Source: Tolypothrix sp. NIES-4075
Lineage (GTDB): Bacteria > Cyanobacteriota > Cyanobacteriia > Cyanobacteriales > Nostocaceae
Assembly: GCF_002218085.1 (NCBI RefSeq)
Contig: NZ_BDUC01000010.1
Span: 1,750-65,749 of the forward strand
Direction: 5' to 3'
DNA: 64,000 bases
Part shown: positions 46,722 through 56,499 of the stretch, one piece after another
Numbering within the stretch: position 1 is the first letter of the stretch
Layout: each line of letters begins with the position of its first letter
Made by a program: the position numbers and the translations under genes
The notes under the pieces: model-generated
Database searches by the model: none
What the model was told of the DNA's origin: nothing
Seen by the model: the letters and a program-made list of their open reading frames with translations, nothing else

Positions 46722-48701
46722 ATGAATCTTGGCGATTACAAGTTAGTTCCATCCAACTCTAAATTGGCTTCAATGCCTCAAGAGTTGCAATTGGCTCATT
46801 TACTGATAAATCAGGTTGGAGATGCAGCTTTTTGTCTACAAGAGAACTCCGAGTTTCTCTATGTAAACGATGCGACCTGTCGCATTACTGAGTATTCCCG
46901 TGAGGAATTACTGAGGATGAGGTTGCAGGATGTCGATGTAGATTTCTTGCCAGAAGTTTGGTTGGAACAATGGCGATCGCTAAAATCACAAGGTTCGCTT
47001 TGTTTGAAATCGCGTTACCGCACAAAGAAAGGGCAGATGTTTTTGATGGGGATTACCCTGACTTACATAGAACATCAAGGTAAGCAAATTGCTTGTGCAA
47101 TCGCAAGCGATCGCAGTCAGGAGATAGTAGAATTCAGTATGCAACAGTATGCTGAGAAATCCAAAGATGCCAACATTGAGTTACATCAGGAAGTATCTGC
47201 TCAATATCAGCAAAAAGAAGAAGAACTCAAAACATCTGTTAATTTACTGCGTTCGACTCTCGAATCTACTGCTAATGGCATACTTGCGGTAAATTTTGAT
47301 GGGGAGATTCTTTGCTACAATCAAAAATTCACGGATATGTGGCAACTTCCCAAATCAATAACCATATCTAGAAAATGCAAACGAGCTAAGAGCTTTTTTG
47401 AGAGCCAAGTTAAAGATAGACAGCTTTTTCGCGATTGCGTGTGGGAAATGGAAATTCAATGCGCGAGCGAAAGATACGATTTACTAGAATTGAAAGATGG
47501 GAGAACCTTTGCACACTACTCGGAACCCCAGCGACTTGATGATAAAATTATCGGCAGAGTCTGGAGTATTTGGGACGTTACAGAATTCAAACGCACTGAA
47601 GCAGCACTGAAGCTGAACGAATCGAGATTTCGTACTTTGGCAGAAAACACCGATGCTAGTGTTTTCCTAATTCAAAACTCAAAGCTTTGCTACGTAAATC
47701 AGGCGGCGGAGGAACTCACAGGCTACACTAAAAAAGAACTGCTGAATAATTTTAATCTTGACCAATTAATTACAAGCAAAAAGCTCAGGCAAGTCAACAA
47801 GCTAGATCGTGCGGGTGCGTGTGAATACCAAGAAATGCAGATTGTCACCAAAAGTGGCTCACAACGCTGGCTAGCTTGTACTGTGGAAGTGATGGATGGA
47901 TTACTTGATTTTTCTGGTAAGCCAGTAGAATTCGTCACAGCGATTGATATCACCGATTACAAAAGCGCAGAATCAGAAGTTCGGCAAGCTTTAGAACAAG
48001 CAAAAAAACTCAGCGAACTGAGAGAACGCTTTGTTTCTATGCTGTGTCATCAATTCCGCACACCACTGAATATTGTATCGTTTTCTTCTGACTTGCTCAA
48101 ACGCCATCTCCACCAATGGAATGAAGAGAAAACCCGCTCTTATCTTGATTTAATTCAAAATGCTGTCCATGAAATCAGCCAACTGTTAGATGAGGTTTTG
48201 TTGTTTGGTAAAGCAGAAGCCGCAAAGTTAGAATGTAACCCTAGACCAGTTGACTTACAACAGTTTTGTCGTGATATTACAGCACAGATGCACTTAGCAA
48301 CTGATAAGCAAACATCAATTGATTTTATCAGTCCAGGTGATTGCTCAACTGCTTATTTAGATCCGAAACTGCTGCATCATATTTTAACGAATTTACTCTC
48401 AAATGCAATTAAGTATTCTCCTGATGGAAGTACGGTTATTTTTGAGTTGCACTGTGAAGATGAAGAAGTAATTTTTCAAGTTAAAGATGCAGGGATTGGG
48501 ATTCCCGTAGTAGATCGACAACAAATATTTGAAGCATTTTATCGCGGTAGCAATGTCGATAGTATCCCCGGCACTGGTTTGGGTTTATCGGTTGTCAAAA
48601 CTCTAGTAGAGATACATAGAGGTCGAATTGCTGTTGAAAGTGATGTGGGTGCAGGCACTAAATTTACTGTCGTGTTGCCCAATAGAATTGCTGAGTCTTA
48701 A
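46722..48701 (+). CDS. PAS-domain sensor histidine kinase of the scytonemin cluster
   Basis: A 659-residue soluble kinase. Three PAS-like domains (about 20-135, 170-290 and 300-420) precede a HisKA domain with the phospho-His in MLCHQFRTPLN and an HATPase domain with NAIKYSPDG (N box), DAGIGIP and GTGLGLS. There is no membrane segment, so it senses an internal cue such as redox or light-linked state. It is divergent from scyA and followed 92 bp later by the response regulator, the same arrangement as the kinase-regulator pair that controls scytonemin genes in N. punctiforme. ATG at 46722 is taken as start; a TTG seven codons upstream is possible. Confidence 0.9.
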   Translation: MNLGDYKLVPSNSKLASMPQELQLAHLLINQVGDAAFCLQENSEFLYVNDATCRITEYSREELLRMRLQDVDVDFLPEVWLEQWRSLKSQGSLCLKSRYRTKKGQMFLMGITLTYIEHQGKQIACAIASDRSQEIVEFSMQQYAEKSKDANIELHQEVSAQYQQKEEELKTSVNLLRSTLESTANGILAVNFDGEILCYNQKFTDMWQLPKSITISRKCKRAKSFFESQVKDRQLFRDCVWEMEIQCASERYDLLELKDGRTFAHYSEPQRLDDKIIGRVWSIWDVTEFKRTEAALKLNESRFRTLAENTDASVFLIQNSKLCYVNQAAEELTGYTKKELLNNFNLDQLITSKKLRQVNKLDRAGACEYQEMQIVTKSGSQRWLACTVEVMDGLLDFSGKPVEFVTAIDITDYKSAESEVRQALEQAKKLSELRERFVSMLCHQFRTPLNIVSFSSDLLKRHLHQWNEEKTRSYLDLIQNAVHEISQLLDEVLLFGKAEAAKLECNPRPVDLQQFCRDITAQMHLATDKQTSIDFISPGDCSTAYLDPKLLHHILTNLLSNAIKYSPDGSTVIFELHCEDEEVIFQVKDAGIGIPVVDRQQIFEAFYRGSNVDSIPGTGLGLSVVKTLVEIHRGRIAVESDVGAGTKFTVVLPNRIAES

Positions 48702-48793
48702 GTTTTGAATAAAAACTTTTACTCAGCACTAATTAAGTACTCGGCATAAAGAAAGAGTGTTTATTTTCTACTAAAAATTGTGGTAATTTAATT

Positions 48794-49624
48794 ATGATGC
48801 AACAATCAGTCAAAAAAATTCTCGTAATTGAAGATAATGCAATCACCCGCAATCTCTTCTTAGACAGTCTGCAAGCTGAAGGTTTTGATACAATAGCTGC
48901 TCATAACGGTGTTACTGGCATCCAGCAAGCACAAGAGCATTCACCGGACTTGATAATTTGTGATATTATGATGCCGGATATGGATGGTTATGCAGTTCTC
49001 GCTGCGCTGCGGCAAGAGCCGATAACAGCGATTATTCCCTTCATTTTTCTGACTGGCAGCAACAGCACAGAAGATATGCGTAAAGGGATGGAATTGGGCG
49101 CAGATGACTATCTTACCAAACCGTGTACAGTAGAGCAATTGCTCAGAGCGATCGCTACCCGATTAGAAAAGCAAACTCAGATCCGCTACTGGTGTGCGAT
49201 CAATTCTCATCAAATGTCAGCATCGTTACCAACACCAATAACTTCAACCGAAGAACCTCTTGAGTTCAGCTTTCCATCGGTTCCTCAACTCAAAGAAGTT
49301 TTTGATTATATCGAAGCTCATTATCAAGAAGGAATTACTTTGTGTGATGTAGCTCAAGCAGTTGGTTATTCCTCCGCTTACTTAACTAATCGAGTTGCAA
49401 AGAAGACGGGAGACACCGTAAATACTTGGATTGTTAAACGCAGAATGGCAGCCGCACGTTATTTACTTCAAAATACTGACCAAAGTATCGAGCAAATTGC
49501 TACAAGCCTCGGCTACCAGAATGCGTGTCATTTCTCCCGTCAGTTCCGTCAACACAACGAGATACCTCCCCAAACCTGGCGAAAAAAGCATCAATTTATA
49601 CCGGAACATGTCGGCGCAGTTTAA
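48794..49624 (+). CDS. response regulator with AraC-type DNA-binding domain
   Basis: A 276-residue regulator. The receiver domain (8-125) has Asp57 in LIICDIMMPDMDG as phosphoacceptor, plus FLTGSN and LTKPC. The C-terminal AraC domain (about 170-265) has two helix-turn-helices: TLCDVAQAVGYSSAYLTNRV and SIEQIATSLGYQNACHFSRQ. It is encoded with the PAS kinase and probably activates the scyA operon across the divergent region. The stop overlaps the convergent DUF3082 stop by three bases. Confidence 0.93.
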   Translation: MMQQSVKKILVIEDNAITRNLFLDSLQAEGFDTIAAHNGVTGIQQAQEHSPDLIICDIMMPDMDGYAVLAALRQEPITAIIPFIFLTGSNSTEDMRKGMELGADDYLTKPCTVEQLLRAIATRLEKQTQIRYWCAINSHQMSASLPTPITSTEEPLEFSFPSVPQLKEVFDYIEAHYQEGITLCDVAQAVGYSSAYLTNRVAKKTGDTVNTWIVKRRMAAARYLLQNTDQSIEQIATSLGYQNACHFSRQFRQHNEIPPQTWRKKHQFIPEHVGAV

Positions 49625-49935
49625 CTTTTTTGTCTCAACTGCTGTAGCAGTAATTGTACTCCTAAAGCGAACAAACCAAGAGTTACGATCGCAAATACCC
49701 CTGTTCCTAAGGTGAATACACCTATAACTAGGGTACGCACTGCGGAGGAGATTCTGATGGTTAATTGGTTTTGTGAATGGATGGGGTTCGTGGCGAAACT
49801 GATAGCGATCGCATTTAATAAAGAGTATGATGCGATCGCAAGTCCTCCAGAAATTATCGATCCAATTACAGAGCGTAATGGAGTCGCTGAATTTTTTTGT
49901 GTCTCTGGTTGTTGAATTAAATTTGGGTCACTCAT
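49621..49935 (-). CDS. DUF3082 family small membrane protein
   Basis: A 104-residue protein with two hydrophobic helices: SVIGSIISGGLAIASYSLL and TLVIGVFTLGTGVFAIVTLGL, and the conserved ISSAVRTLV between them. This matches the cyanobacterial DUF3082 family, a probable thylakoid or plasma membrane protein of unknown role. The start is the ATG at 49935 (MSDPNLIQ); the open frame upstream to 50073 is only translated heptamer repeat. Convergent with the response regulator; the stop codons share bases. Confidence 0.85.
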   Translation of the reverse strand: MSDPNLIQQPETQKNSATPLRSVIGSIISGGLAIASYSLLNAIAISFATNPIHSQNQLTIRISSAVRTLVIGVFTLGTGVFAIVTLGLFALGVQLLLQQLRQKS

Positions 49936-50100
49936 AGGATTGGGAATTGGGAATGGGTAATTGGGAATTGGTAATTGGGAATTGGTAGTTGGGAATTGGG
50001 AATTGGTAGTTGGTAATTGGTAATTGGGAATTGGGAATTGGGAATTGGGAATTGGTAGTTGGTGATTGGTCATTCCCCATTACCCATTACCCATTACCCA
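49936..50100. repeat. heptamer repeats, TAATTGG/GGGAATTGG
   Basis: About 18 units of AATTGGGAATTGGTAATTGG type, then CCCATTACCCATTACCC units near 50073-50110. They fill the DUF3082-DUF4058 spacer. Confidence 0.85.
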
Positions 50101-50883
50101 TTACCCATTCCCTATTCCGCGTATAATTGTATCAGCCCATGTTTTATCCTCTGCTTTTAATGGTGGTATTGGCTCTTGATTGTAATCAATAGTTAAATAA
50201 AATCTGGCACGCGCATATATTTGATTTAATAAAGGTTGCAAATCTAAAATCACTTCTCTATCTCCTGACTGCAAAGGTAACACGAAAGTAGGAATTTTTT
50301 CGCGAACGCTAAAGCCGTATAATTTAGCTTGCGGGCGAGTTTCACTTTGACTAACAACTATGCGATAATCTGTTGCTGGCACTTCTCCTAATAAAGACAT
50401 TTGCCGACCATTTCTGAGTAAATCAATTTCTACTAAATGGGTCAGACTGGCTAAAACTTGTTTTCGCTTTCGTTCATAAGCTTTTCTTCCTTCACCCGCT
50501 CTTTTATTTTTAGGAGAGAGAATTTCAATTGTTGTGACAACAAATCCCGTGTCTATCTCTCGAATTTCTAAGTAACTTTCTGTGACATTTTCTGGTATGG
50601 GTATTGTCACCGTTACCCCATCTGTGGTAGAAACTTGTGTAGCTGTAGATGAATGCTCTTTCTGATTTGATTGTTGAGAAAAAATAGTCACATCAGGGAC
50701 ACCTACCAAGATAGAATTCTCTTCATCACTTAAATAAGTACGCTGCTCAATCGCAACTCGATATTGAGAAGGTATGTTTGGCTCAATCTCGTCGGCTATG
50801 ACTGCGATTAACCGATGATGTACTTCTGACCAAAATACGGGATTTTCCAGATAAGGATTCATCCCTGGAAATGGAGAATTCAT
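50101..50883 (-). CDS. DUF4058 family protein
   Basis: A 260-residue protein with the family start MNSPFPGMNPYLENPVFWSEVHHRLI and the core TTIEILSPKNKRAGEGRKAYERKR followed by LVEIDLLRNG. The ILSPKNK and EIDLLR segments resemble PD-(D/E)XK nuclease-fold strands, and the family is multi-copy in Nostocales. Biochemical function is unknown. It is 14 bp from ispE on the same strand and may share its transcript. Confidence 0.88.
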   Translation of the reverse strand: MNSPFPGMNPYLENPVFWSEVHHRLIAVIADEIEPNIPSQYRVAIEQRTYLSDEENSILVGVPDVTIFSQQSNQKEHSSTATQVSTTDGVTVTIPIPENVTESYLEIREIDTGFVVTTIEILSPKNKRAGEGRKAYERKRKQVLASLTHLVEIDLLRNGRQMSLLGEVPATDYRIVVSQSETRPQAKLYGFSVREKIPTFVLPLQSGDREVILDLQPLLNQIYARARFYLTIDYNQEPIPPLKAEDKTWADTIIRGIGNG

Positions 50884-50897
50884 ACGACTACGTTCTG

Positions 50898-51839
50898 TTA
50901 GGATACTATCTGAATTCCATGTGCGATCGCTTGAGTTACAAACAATTCTAAATCTTCGTTCTTCGTCGCACTCTTCACTTGCAGCTTAACTTCTTCTGCA
51001 TGTTGTTGAGACTCACACAGCGCAAACACGCTAGGTCCAGAACCAGACATCATTGTACCCAAAACTCCGGAAGACGCAAAAGTTTCTCGCAACTGCAATA
51101 CTTGCGGATAAGCTGGTAATACTACCTTTTCTAAATCATTATGCAGTTTTTGGGCGATTTCTTTGGCATCTTGAAGCAAAATGGCTTTTACCATTTCTCC
51201 TGAGTGTACCGCTGACGCACGAATTGCCAAATTATCGCTATCTCTAATGTAAGAATCACCAAACTCTTGTCGATAGCTTTTATAAGCCCAAGGAGTAGAA
51301 ACTTCTAAGCTTTTGTATTTACCCAATACTATATATATATTATTTAAACTTGGCAAAGGGGAAAGTTGTTCACCTCTACCTGTAGCGATCGCTGTTCCAC
51401 CCGCAACGCAGAATGGTACATCTGAACCTAAAGTAGCTCCCAGTTCTTCTAATTCTGACCGAGTTAGTCCCAACTTCCACAATAAATTAATTCCTACCAA
51501 AACCGCTGCTGCATTCGTCGAACCCCCAGCTAAACCCGCAGCTACAGGAATGCGCTTGGTGATGGTGATTTCTACACCTCCGTATTGAGCAAAGGAGTTA
51601 GGAAATTCCGTTGCCATTAATTCGGCTGCTCGGTATGCCAGATTACTTCTGTCTAACGGTACTTGCGGATGGTTGCAATGAACGCGAATCGTGTCAGTGC
51701 TGATGGAATGCAACTCAATTTCGTCTGCCAAGTCGATACTTTGCAGTATCATAGCTAACTCGTGGTAGTGATCTGGGCGATCGCCTATAATTTCTAGGTA
51801 TAAGTTGATTTTAGCCGGAGCAATTAAGGTGTAATGCAT
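50898..51839 (-). CDS. ispE: 4-diphosphocytidyl-2-C-methyl-D-erythritol kinase
   Basis: A 313-residue GHMP kinase of the MEP isoprenoid pathway. Motifs: SAPAKINLYLEI-type start (LIAPAKINLYLEIIGDRPDHYHEL), PVAAGLAGGSTNAAAVL (ATP loop), LGSDVPFCVAGGTAIATGRGE and MMSGSGPSVFALC. The ATG at 51839 matches the conserved N-terminus; an open frame up to 51932 is repeat-derived. It lies downstream of ksgA, a pairing seen in many cyanobacteria and other bacteria. Confidence 0.95.
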   Translation of the reverse strand: MHYTLIAPAKINLYLEIIGDRPDHYHELAMILQSIDLADEIELHSISTDTIRVHCNHPQVPLDRSNLAYRAAELMATEFPNSFAQYGGVEITITKRIPVAAGLAGGSTNAAAVLVGINLLWKLGLTRSELEELGATLGSDVPFCVAGGTAIATGRGEQLSPLPSLNNIYIVLGKYKSLEVSTPWAYKSYRQEFGDSYIRDSDNLAIRASAVHSGEMVKAILLQDAKEIAQKLHNDLEKVVLPAYPQVLQLRETFASSGVLGTMMSGSGPSVFALCESQQHAEEVKLQVKSATKNEDLELFVTQAIAHGIQIVS

Positions 51840-51956
51840 GTTGAGAGTGGGGAGTGGGTAGTGGGGGAAGCGTGGTGTGGGGGAAGCGTGGTGTGGGGAG
51901 TTTATCTTGATTTTTAATTGCTCACTCCTCACTTTTGACTCTTAACTTTTAATTCC

Positions 51957-52796
51957 TCACTCCGTTTTTTGTAACTCTTCACTTTTAACTTGTAACTGAT
52001 TTGCTAAAGCTACCCATTGAGAGACGCTAAGTTCTTCAGCACGAGCTTGAGGATTTATTTCTAATTTTTCTAGTAATTGTGTCAGGCTGGTGCGTTCTAC
52101 AATCGATTGCAAATTATTTCTTAACATTTTGCGCTTTTCTCCAAATCCTAACTTTACCAAAGTTTCCAATCGTCGCGGGTCATTTGCTGGTAATTCTATT
52201 TGGTAGGGAACTAACCGCACAACTGCTGAATCTACTTTTGGGGGTGGGGAAAATGCGGCTGCGGGTACTGGACAAATTAACTTACACTCAGCTAAATATT
52301 GTACCCGCACGCTTAATGCTCCAAAGGCTTTTGAGCCTGGTTTAGCATATAATCTTTCTGCTACTTCTTTTTGTACTAATAGTACTATTGAATCAAATGG
52401 TTGAGGATTTGGTTTGGCGATGGTACCAAGTAGCTTTTCTATAATAGGTCCGGTGATGTTGTAAGGAATATTAGCAACAACTTTATTAGGGTTTTGAAAA
52501 GCTTCAAAAGCTGCAAGATGAGATGGTAAATCTAAAGTGAGAAAATCTCCTTGCAGAAGTAAGAAATTATCACTTTTACCGAGTTGCTTGACTAATAATT
52601 TGCACAAGTCGCGGTCAATTTCTACTGCAACTAAAGATTTGACGTTTGGTAATAAACGACGAGTGAGAATGCCGGTACCAGGTCCAATTTCCAGAATGCG
52701 ATCGCTTTGGTTACATTCAGCTGCTTCTACTATCGCACTTAGTGCTTTTTCACTTTTCAGCCAATGCTGGGCAAAGTTCTTGCGCGGTCGTATCAT
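51957..52796 (-). CDS. rsmA: 16S rRNA (adenine1518/1519-N6)-dimethyltransferase
   Basis: A 279-residue enzyme (KsgA) that dimethylates two adenines near the 3' end of 16S rRNA. It begins RPRKNFAQHWL, the conserved substrate-binding start, then ILEIGPGTGILTRRLL (SAM motif I), AVEIDRDLC, LLQGDFL and VANIPYNIT (the NxPY-type catalytic motif). The C-terminal domain includes AFSPPPKVDSAVVRL and GFGEKRKMLRNNL. ispE follows on the same strand after a short repeat-rich spacer. Confidence 0.96.
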   Translation of the reverse strand: MIRPRKNFAQHWLKSEKALSAIVEAAECNQSDRILEIGPGTGILTRRLLPNVKSLVAVEIDRDLCKLLVKQLGKSDNFLLLQGDFLTLDLPSHLAAFEAFQNPNKVVANIPYNITGPIIEKLLGTIAKPNPQPFDSIVLLVQKEVAERLYAKPGSKAFGALSVRVQYLAECKLICPVPAAAFSPPPKVDSAVVRLVPYQIELPANDPRRLETLVKLGFGEKRKMLRNNLQSIVERTSLTQLLEKLEINPQARAEELSVSQWVALANQLQVKSEELQKTE

Positions 52797-52987
52797 CTAT
52801 ATTGCCTCCTAAATTCAATGTTTTAGCCTTTGCCTTATTTCTTGACTTTTTAAATATAATATGATAATGAAGATGGAATTATCGGGTTTGTAATCATAAA
52901 AGCGATCGCTTAATTATCCACTCTTCGATGCACCTTTGAACTCAAAGCCTCAAACTATAGACAAGTCCTTCAAAATTCTTTATTACC

Positions 52988-53566
52988 ATGACAGATATTA
53001 CCGTAAACTTCAACTCCATCATTACACTCACAGACGACGACTTTTATCAACTATGTCGGAAAAACCCTGATGTCAAATTTGAACGCAATGCCAAAGGAGA
53101 ATTACTTATAATGTCACCCACCGGAGGAGAAACAGGAAACTGTAACTCAGAAATTAATGCAGATTTTGTTTTTTGGAATCGTCAAAATAAACTAGGTAAA
53201 GTTTTTGATTCTTCCACCTGCTTTAAACTACCCAACGGTGCAAATCGTTCCCCCGATGTTTCTTGGATACGACAAGATAGATGGGATGCACTCACCCCAG
53301 AACAGCAAGAAAAATTTCCGCCAATTGCCCCAGATTTCGTTTTAGAGTTAATGTCACCGACTGATAGATTGCAAGAAACACAATCTAAAATGCAAGAATA
53401 TATAGATAACAAAGTGAAGCTTGGCTGGCTAATTAACCGCAAAGCACGTCAAGTTGAAATTTATCGTCAAGGACAACCAGTAGAAATACTCGAATCTCCA
53501 AAAACATTATCAGGAGAAGATGTTTTACCAGGTTTTATTCTAGATATGCAAATAGTCTGGAATTAA
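52988..53566 (+). CDS. Uma2 family (DUF820) endonuclease-fold protein
   Basis: A 192-residue protein of the cyanobacterial Uma2 family, which has a PD-(D/E)XK restriction-nuclease fold. The pattern is LTDDDFYQLCRKNPDVKFER, PTGGETGNCNSEIN, then RSPDVSWIRQDRW, PDFVLELMSPTDR and GWLINRKARQVEIYR. The acidic RSPDVSW and ELMSPTD positions fit the nuclease site. These genes are numerous in cyanobacteria; no target is known. It stands alone between divergent and convergent neighbours. Confidence 0.9.
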   Translation: MTDITVNFNSIITLTDDDFYQLCRKNPDVKFERNAKGELLIMSPTGGETGNCNSEINADFVFWNRQNKLGKVFDSSTCFKLPNGANRSPDVSWIRQDRWDALTPEQQEKFPPIAPDFVLELMSPTDRLQETQSKMQEYIDNKVKLGWLINRKARQVEIYRQGQPVEILESPKTLSGEDVLPGFILDMQIVWN

Positions 53567-53655
53567 ATTAAATATAATGTAGTAAGGGCTTCAGGCTTTA
53601 AAATACTTTTGAGCGGTAAACCGCTCACTACTTTCCCCTTTCCCCCTCTTTTTCA

Positions 53656-56298
53656 TTAGCAAGTTTTCACCTGAGTAACAGGAATCTCAATTACAAATTC
53701 TGCACCTTGTCCAAGTATTGAGTGACAAGATAATTTACCACCATGTTTATCTACCACAATTTGATAACTTATAGATAGTCCTAATCCTGTACCTTTACCT
53801 ACATCTTTCGTAGTAAAGAAAGGGTCAAAAAGTTTTGAAAGTATTTCTGGTGGAATGCCTTGACCATTATCTGCGATTCTGATTACTATCCAGTTGGAAT
53901 TAACGACTTCAGTACTAATGCAAATCTGTGGATTAATTTTTTGTTTTTTCTTCTTGACAAATGACTCTTCTAACGCATCTATAGAATTGGCAAAGATATT
54001 CATAAATACCTGATTTAGTTGACCGGGATAGCACTCAACAGCGGGAAGTTTGCCATACTCTTTAATAACCGAGATTTGTGGATGTTCTGGTTTAGCTTTC
54101 AGACGGTTGTGCAAAATCATCAGCGTACTTTCGATTCCCTCATGGATGTTTACTTGCTTAAATTCAGCCTCATCCAAACGAGAAAAATTCCGCAGTGACA
54201 AAACGATTTCACGGATGCGCTGAGTTCCGACTCGCATCGACTGAAGAAGTTTCATTAAATCTTCTTTGATAAAATCAAAGTCAATGTCTTCGATTTTTTC
54301 TTCAATTTCTTCTGGTGGATTGGGGTAGTATTGTTGATAAAGTTCTACTAGTTGCAGCAAATCTTCGGAGTATTCACAGGCAGGAGTCAGATTAGCATGA
54401 ATAAAGTTAACCGGATTGTTAATTTCATGAGCGACACCTGCAACCATATTACCCAACGAAGACATTTTCTCACTTTGGATGAGTTGAGCTTGGGTGCGTT
54501 GCAATTGGTTTAAAGTGTTTTCTAAATACTCAGCCTGTTGTTGCAATTTAATTTCTGCTTCTTTACGAACGGTGATATCAGTTGCCACACCAAGAAGTTG
54601 TTTTACTTCACCGTCAGCATTACGGCTGAAAGACGTGTCTCGACTGTAAACCCAATGCCATTTTCCATTTGCATCTTTCATTCGATACTCAACCTCAAAA
54701 ATCTCGCCATCAACAGCGCTAGGAAATTTTTGGTGATAGGTTATGACTTTTTCCCAATCGTCTGGATGAAGAGTATTGGGAAGAAATTCTGCTCCCATTT
54801 CTTGAACTTCTTCAATTGAGTAGCCGAGAATTTGAGCTATTTCATGATTCGCGTATATATTGCGTTGTTCTTCTAAGTCGTAGATATAAATAGTATTAGG
54901 AATCGAGTCAGTAATACGTTGAATGAAATGCTGGCTAGCTTTAAGTGCTTCTTCTGCTTTTTGCCGTTCTTGTTCGGTTCGCTTGCGTTCTGTGATATTA
55001 GTTGCTGTGATAATGAGTTGATAAATTTGTGAGTTACTGTCTTTTAGAGGTGTGACACTCAACAGCCACCATGTAGTTTCACCTTCAATAGAGAAATGTT
55101 CTTCAAATAAAGTGCTTTTGCCAGACTTGACACATTCGCTGTAACGCTGACGATAAAGATTTGCCATTTCGGTAGGTAGTGCTTCAGCAATGGTTTTCCC
55201 TAAAAGATTGGACATCGTTACGGGACTAGTTTTTGCCATCGCTGGATTAAAGTTGATATAGCGAAACTCTGCACCATCATCCAAAACATCCATGACAAAG
55301 ATGCCATAGTCTACACCTTCCCAAATGCTTTGTAAAAACTCTGCTTGCTGTTGAAGTTGTTGTTCTGCTTTTTGGCGATCGCGCAATGCAGTTTGCTCTT
55401 CGGTGACATTTCTGACAATCAAAATGATATTATTGTTAGTAAAGGGAACGAATCGCCCCTCAAAGTATTCTTCACCGTTGGGCATTAATAGCGAATACTC
55501 TACACTCACTAAAGATAAAGTTTCTTGAACTTGGACAATTGCTTGCTGCATCTTTTCTCCAACTTCTGGAGGAAGAACTTCTACCATCCGCTTTCCTAAA
55601 AATACCTCTGGTGGAACATACAGTTCAGGATTTTGAAAGCTAGCTTTGTAATCTAAAATAGTGCTATCCTCAGCCAATCGAAAGAATAAGTCAGGAAAGG
55701 CATTGAGCATAGCTTCTAATTCTGAAGTTTTCTGATGTAAGGCTGCTGTACGTTCCTGGAATTTAACTTCTAACTCTTCATTCAAAAGTTGCAGCGCTAC
55801 TTCGGCACGTTGGCGATCGCTAACATCAATTATGCAGCCATCCCAAAGAATCGAGCCATCTGATTGTGGTTCTGGTCTAGAAATTCCTTTCAACCATTTT
55901 TGCTTCCCAGAAGGTGTGATAGTTAGCCATTCATATTCCCAGTTTTCTAAGGTTTGAGTGGAGATGGCAATTGTTTCCAGTAAACCTGGAAGGTCTTCAG
56001 GATGAACCACTTCAAATAACAATTGTGGATTTTGGTACACTTGTGAAGGTTCCAGTTCATAGATTTCTCGACATCCAGAAGAAACATAAGGAAACGATAC
56101 AGTGCCATCACTGAAAAGCTGAAATTGATAAATTATCCCTGGTACATTGTCTGCCAAGCGTGCAAACCAGGCTTCGCTCTTACATACAGGTACTTCTTTT
56201 TGCGATTGCAACTGAGAAACTATCTGACGCAGTTCTACCAATTCTTGTTGAAGAGATTCATAAGTACTTTTATCTACGGTGATGGAATTGCAAGCCAT
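53656..56298 (-). CDS. multi-PAS sensor histidine kinase
   Basis: An 880-residue soluble kinase. A coiled N-terminus (YESLQQELVELRQIVSQL) is followed by four PAS or PAC units (about 45-165, 195-300, 325-440 and 460-580), with ADNVPGIIYQF and DSIPNTIYIYDL starting two of them. A coiled coil leads to a HisKA-like region with the His in VAGVAHEINNPVNF, then the HATPase with NQVFMNIFANSIDAL, DNGQGIP and GKGTGLGLS. There is no adjacent regulator, so its partner is elsewhere. It is not part of the scytonemin system as far as the sequence shows. Confidence 0.92.
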   Translation of the reverse strand: MACNSITVDKSTYESLQQELVELRQIVSQLQSQKEVPVCKSEAWFARLADNVPGIIYQFQLFSDGTVSFPYVSSGCREIYELEPSQVYQNPQLLFEVVHPEDLPGLLETIAISTQTLENWEYEWLTITPSGKQKWLKGISRPEPQSDGSILWDGCIIDVSDRQRAEVALQLLNEELEVKFQERTAALHQKTSELEAMLNAFPDLFFRLAEDSTILDYKASFQNPELYVPPEVFLGKRMVEVLPPEVGEKMQQAIVQVQETLSLVSVEYSLLMPNGEEYFEGRFVPFTNNNIILIVRNVTEEQTALRDRQKAEQQLQQQAEFLQSIWEGVDYGIFVMDVLDDGAEFRYINFNPAMAKTSPVTMSNLLGKTIAEALPTEMANLYRQRYSECVKSGKSTLFEEHFSIEGETTWWLLSVTPLKDSNSQIYQLIITATNITERKRTEQERQKAEEALKASQHFIQRITDSIPNTIYIYDLEEQRNIYANHEIAQILGYSIEEVQEMGAEFLPNTLHPDDWEKVITYHQKFPSAVDGEIFEVEYRMKDANGKWHWVYSRDTSFSRNADGEVKQLLGVATDITVRKEAEIKLQQQAEYLENTLNQLQRTQAQLIQSEKMSSLGNMVAGVAHEINNPVNFIHANLTPACEYSEDLLQLVELYQQYYPNPPEEIEEKIEDIDFDFIKEDLMKLLQSMRVGTQRIREIVLSLRNFSRLDEAEFKQVNIHEGIESTLMILHNRLKAKPEHPQISVIKEYGKLPAVECYPGQLNQVFMNIFANSIDALEESFVKKKKQKINPQICISTEVVNSNWIVIRIADNGQGIPPEILSKLFDPFFTTKDVGKGTGLGLSISYQIVVDKHGGKLSCHSILGQGAEFVIEIPVTQVKTC

Positions 56299-56499
56299 AA
56301 TCTCATCAGTTGCTAGCTAGGGGTTTGAAGTAGACTTCAGTATGTATGTTTCCCTATTTAGCTTGTGAAAATAACATTGTCGCCGTTACGTGCGCGATCG
56401 CCTTAATTTCCACCAAAATTAACTCATACCATCTCGATAATTTATGCGGATTTTATACTAGCAACACTGAAGTTGATAAAACAATCCAGTGACAAAATT

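Noticed and set aside
49936..50073. N-terminal extension of the DUF3082 protein reading as NSQFPIPNYQLPTT repeats
   Set aside because: It is the translation of the heptamer DNA repeat; the family begins at the ATG at 49935.
51840..51932. N-terminal extension of IspE
   Set aside because: Repeat-derived sequence; the conserved LIAPAKINLYLEI begins just after the ATG at 51839.
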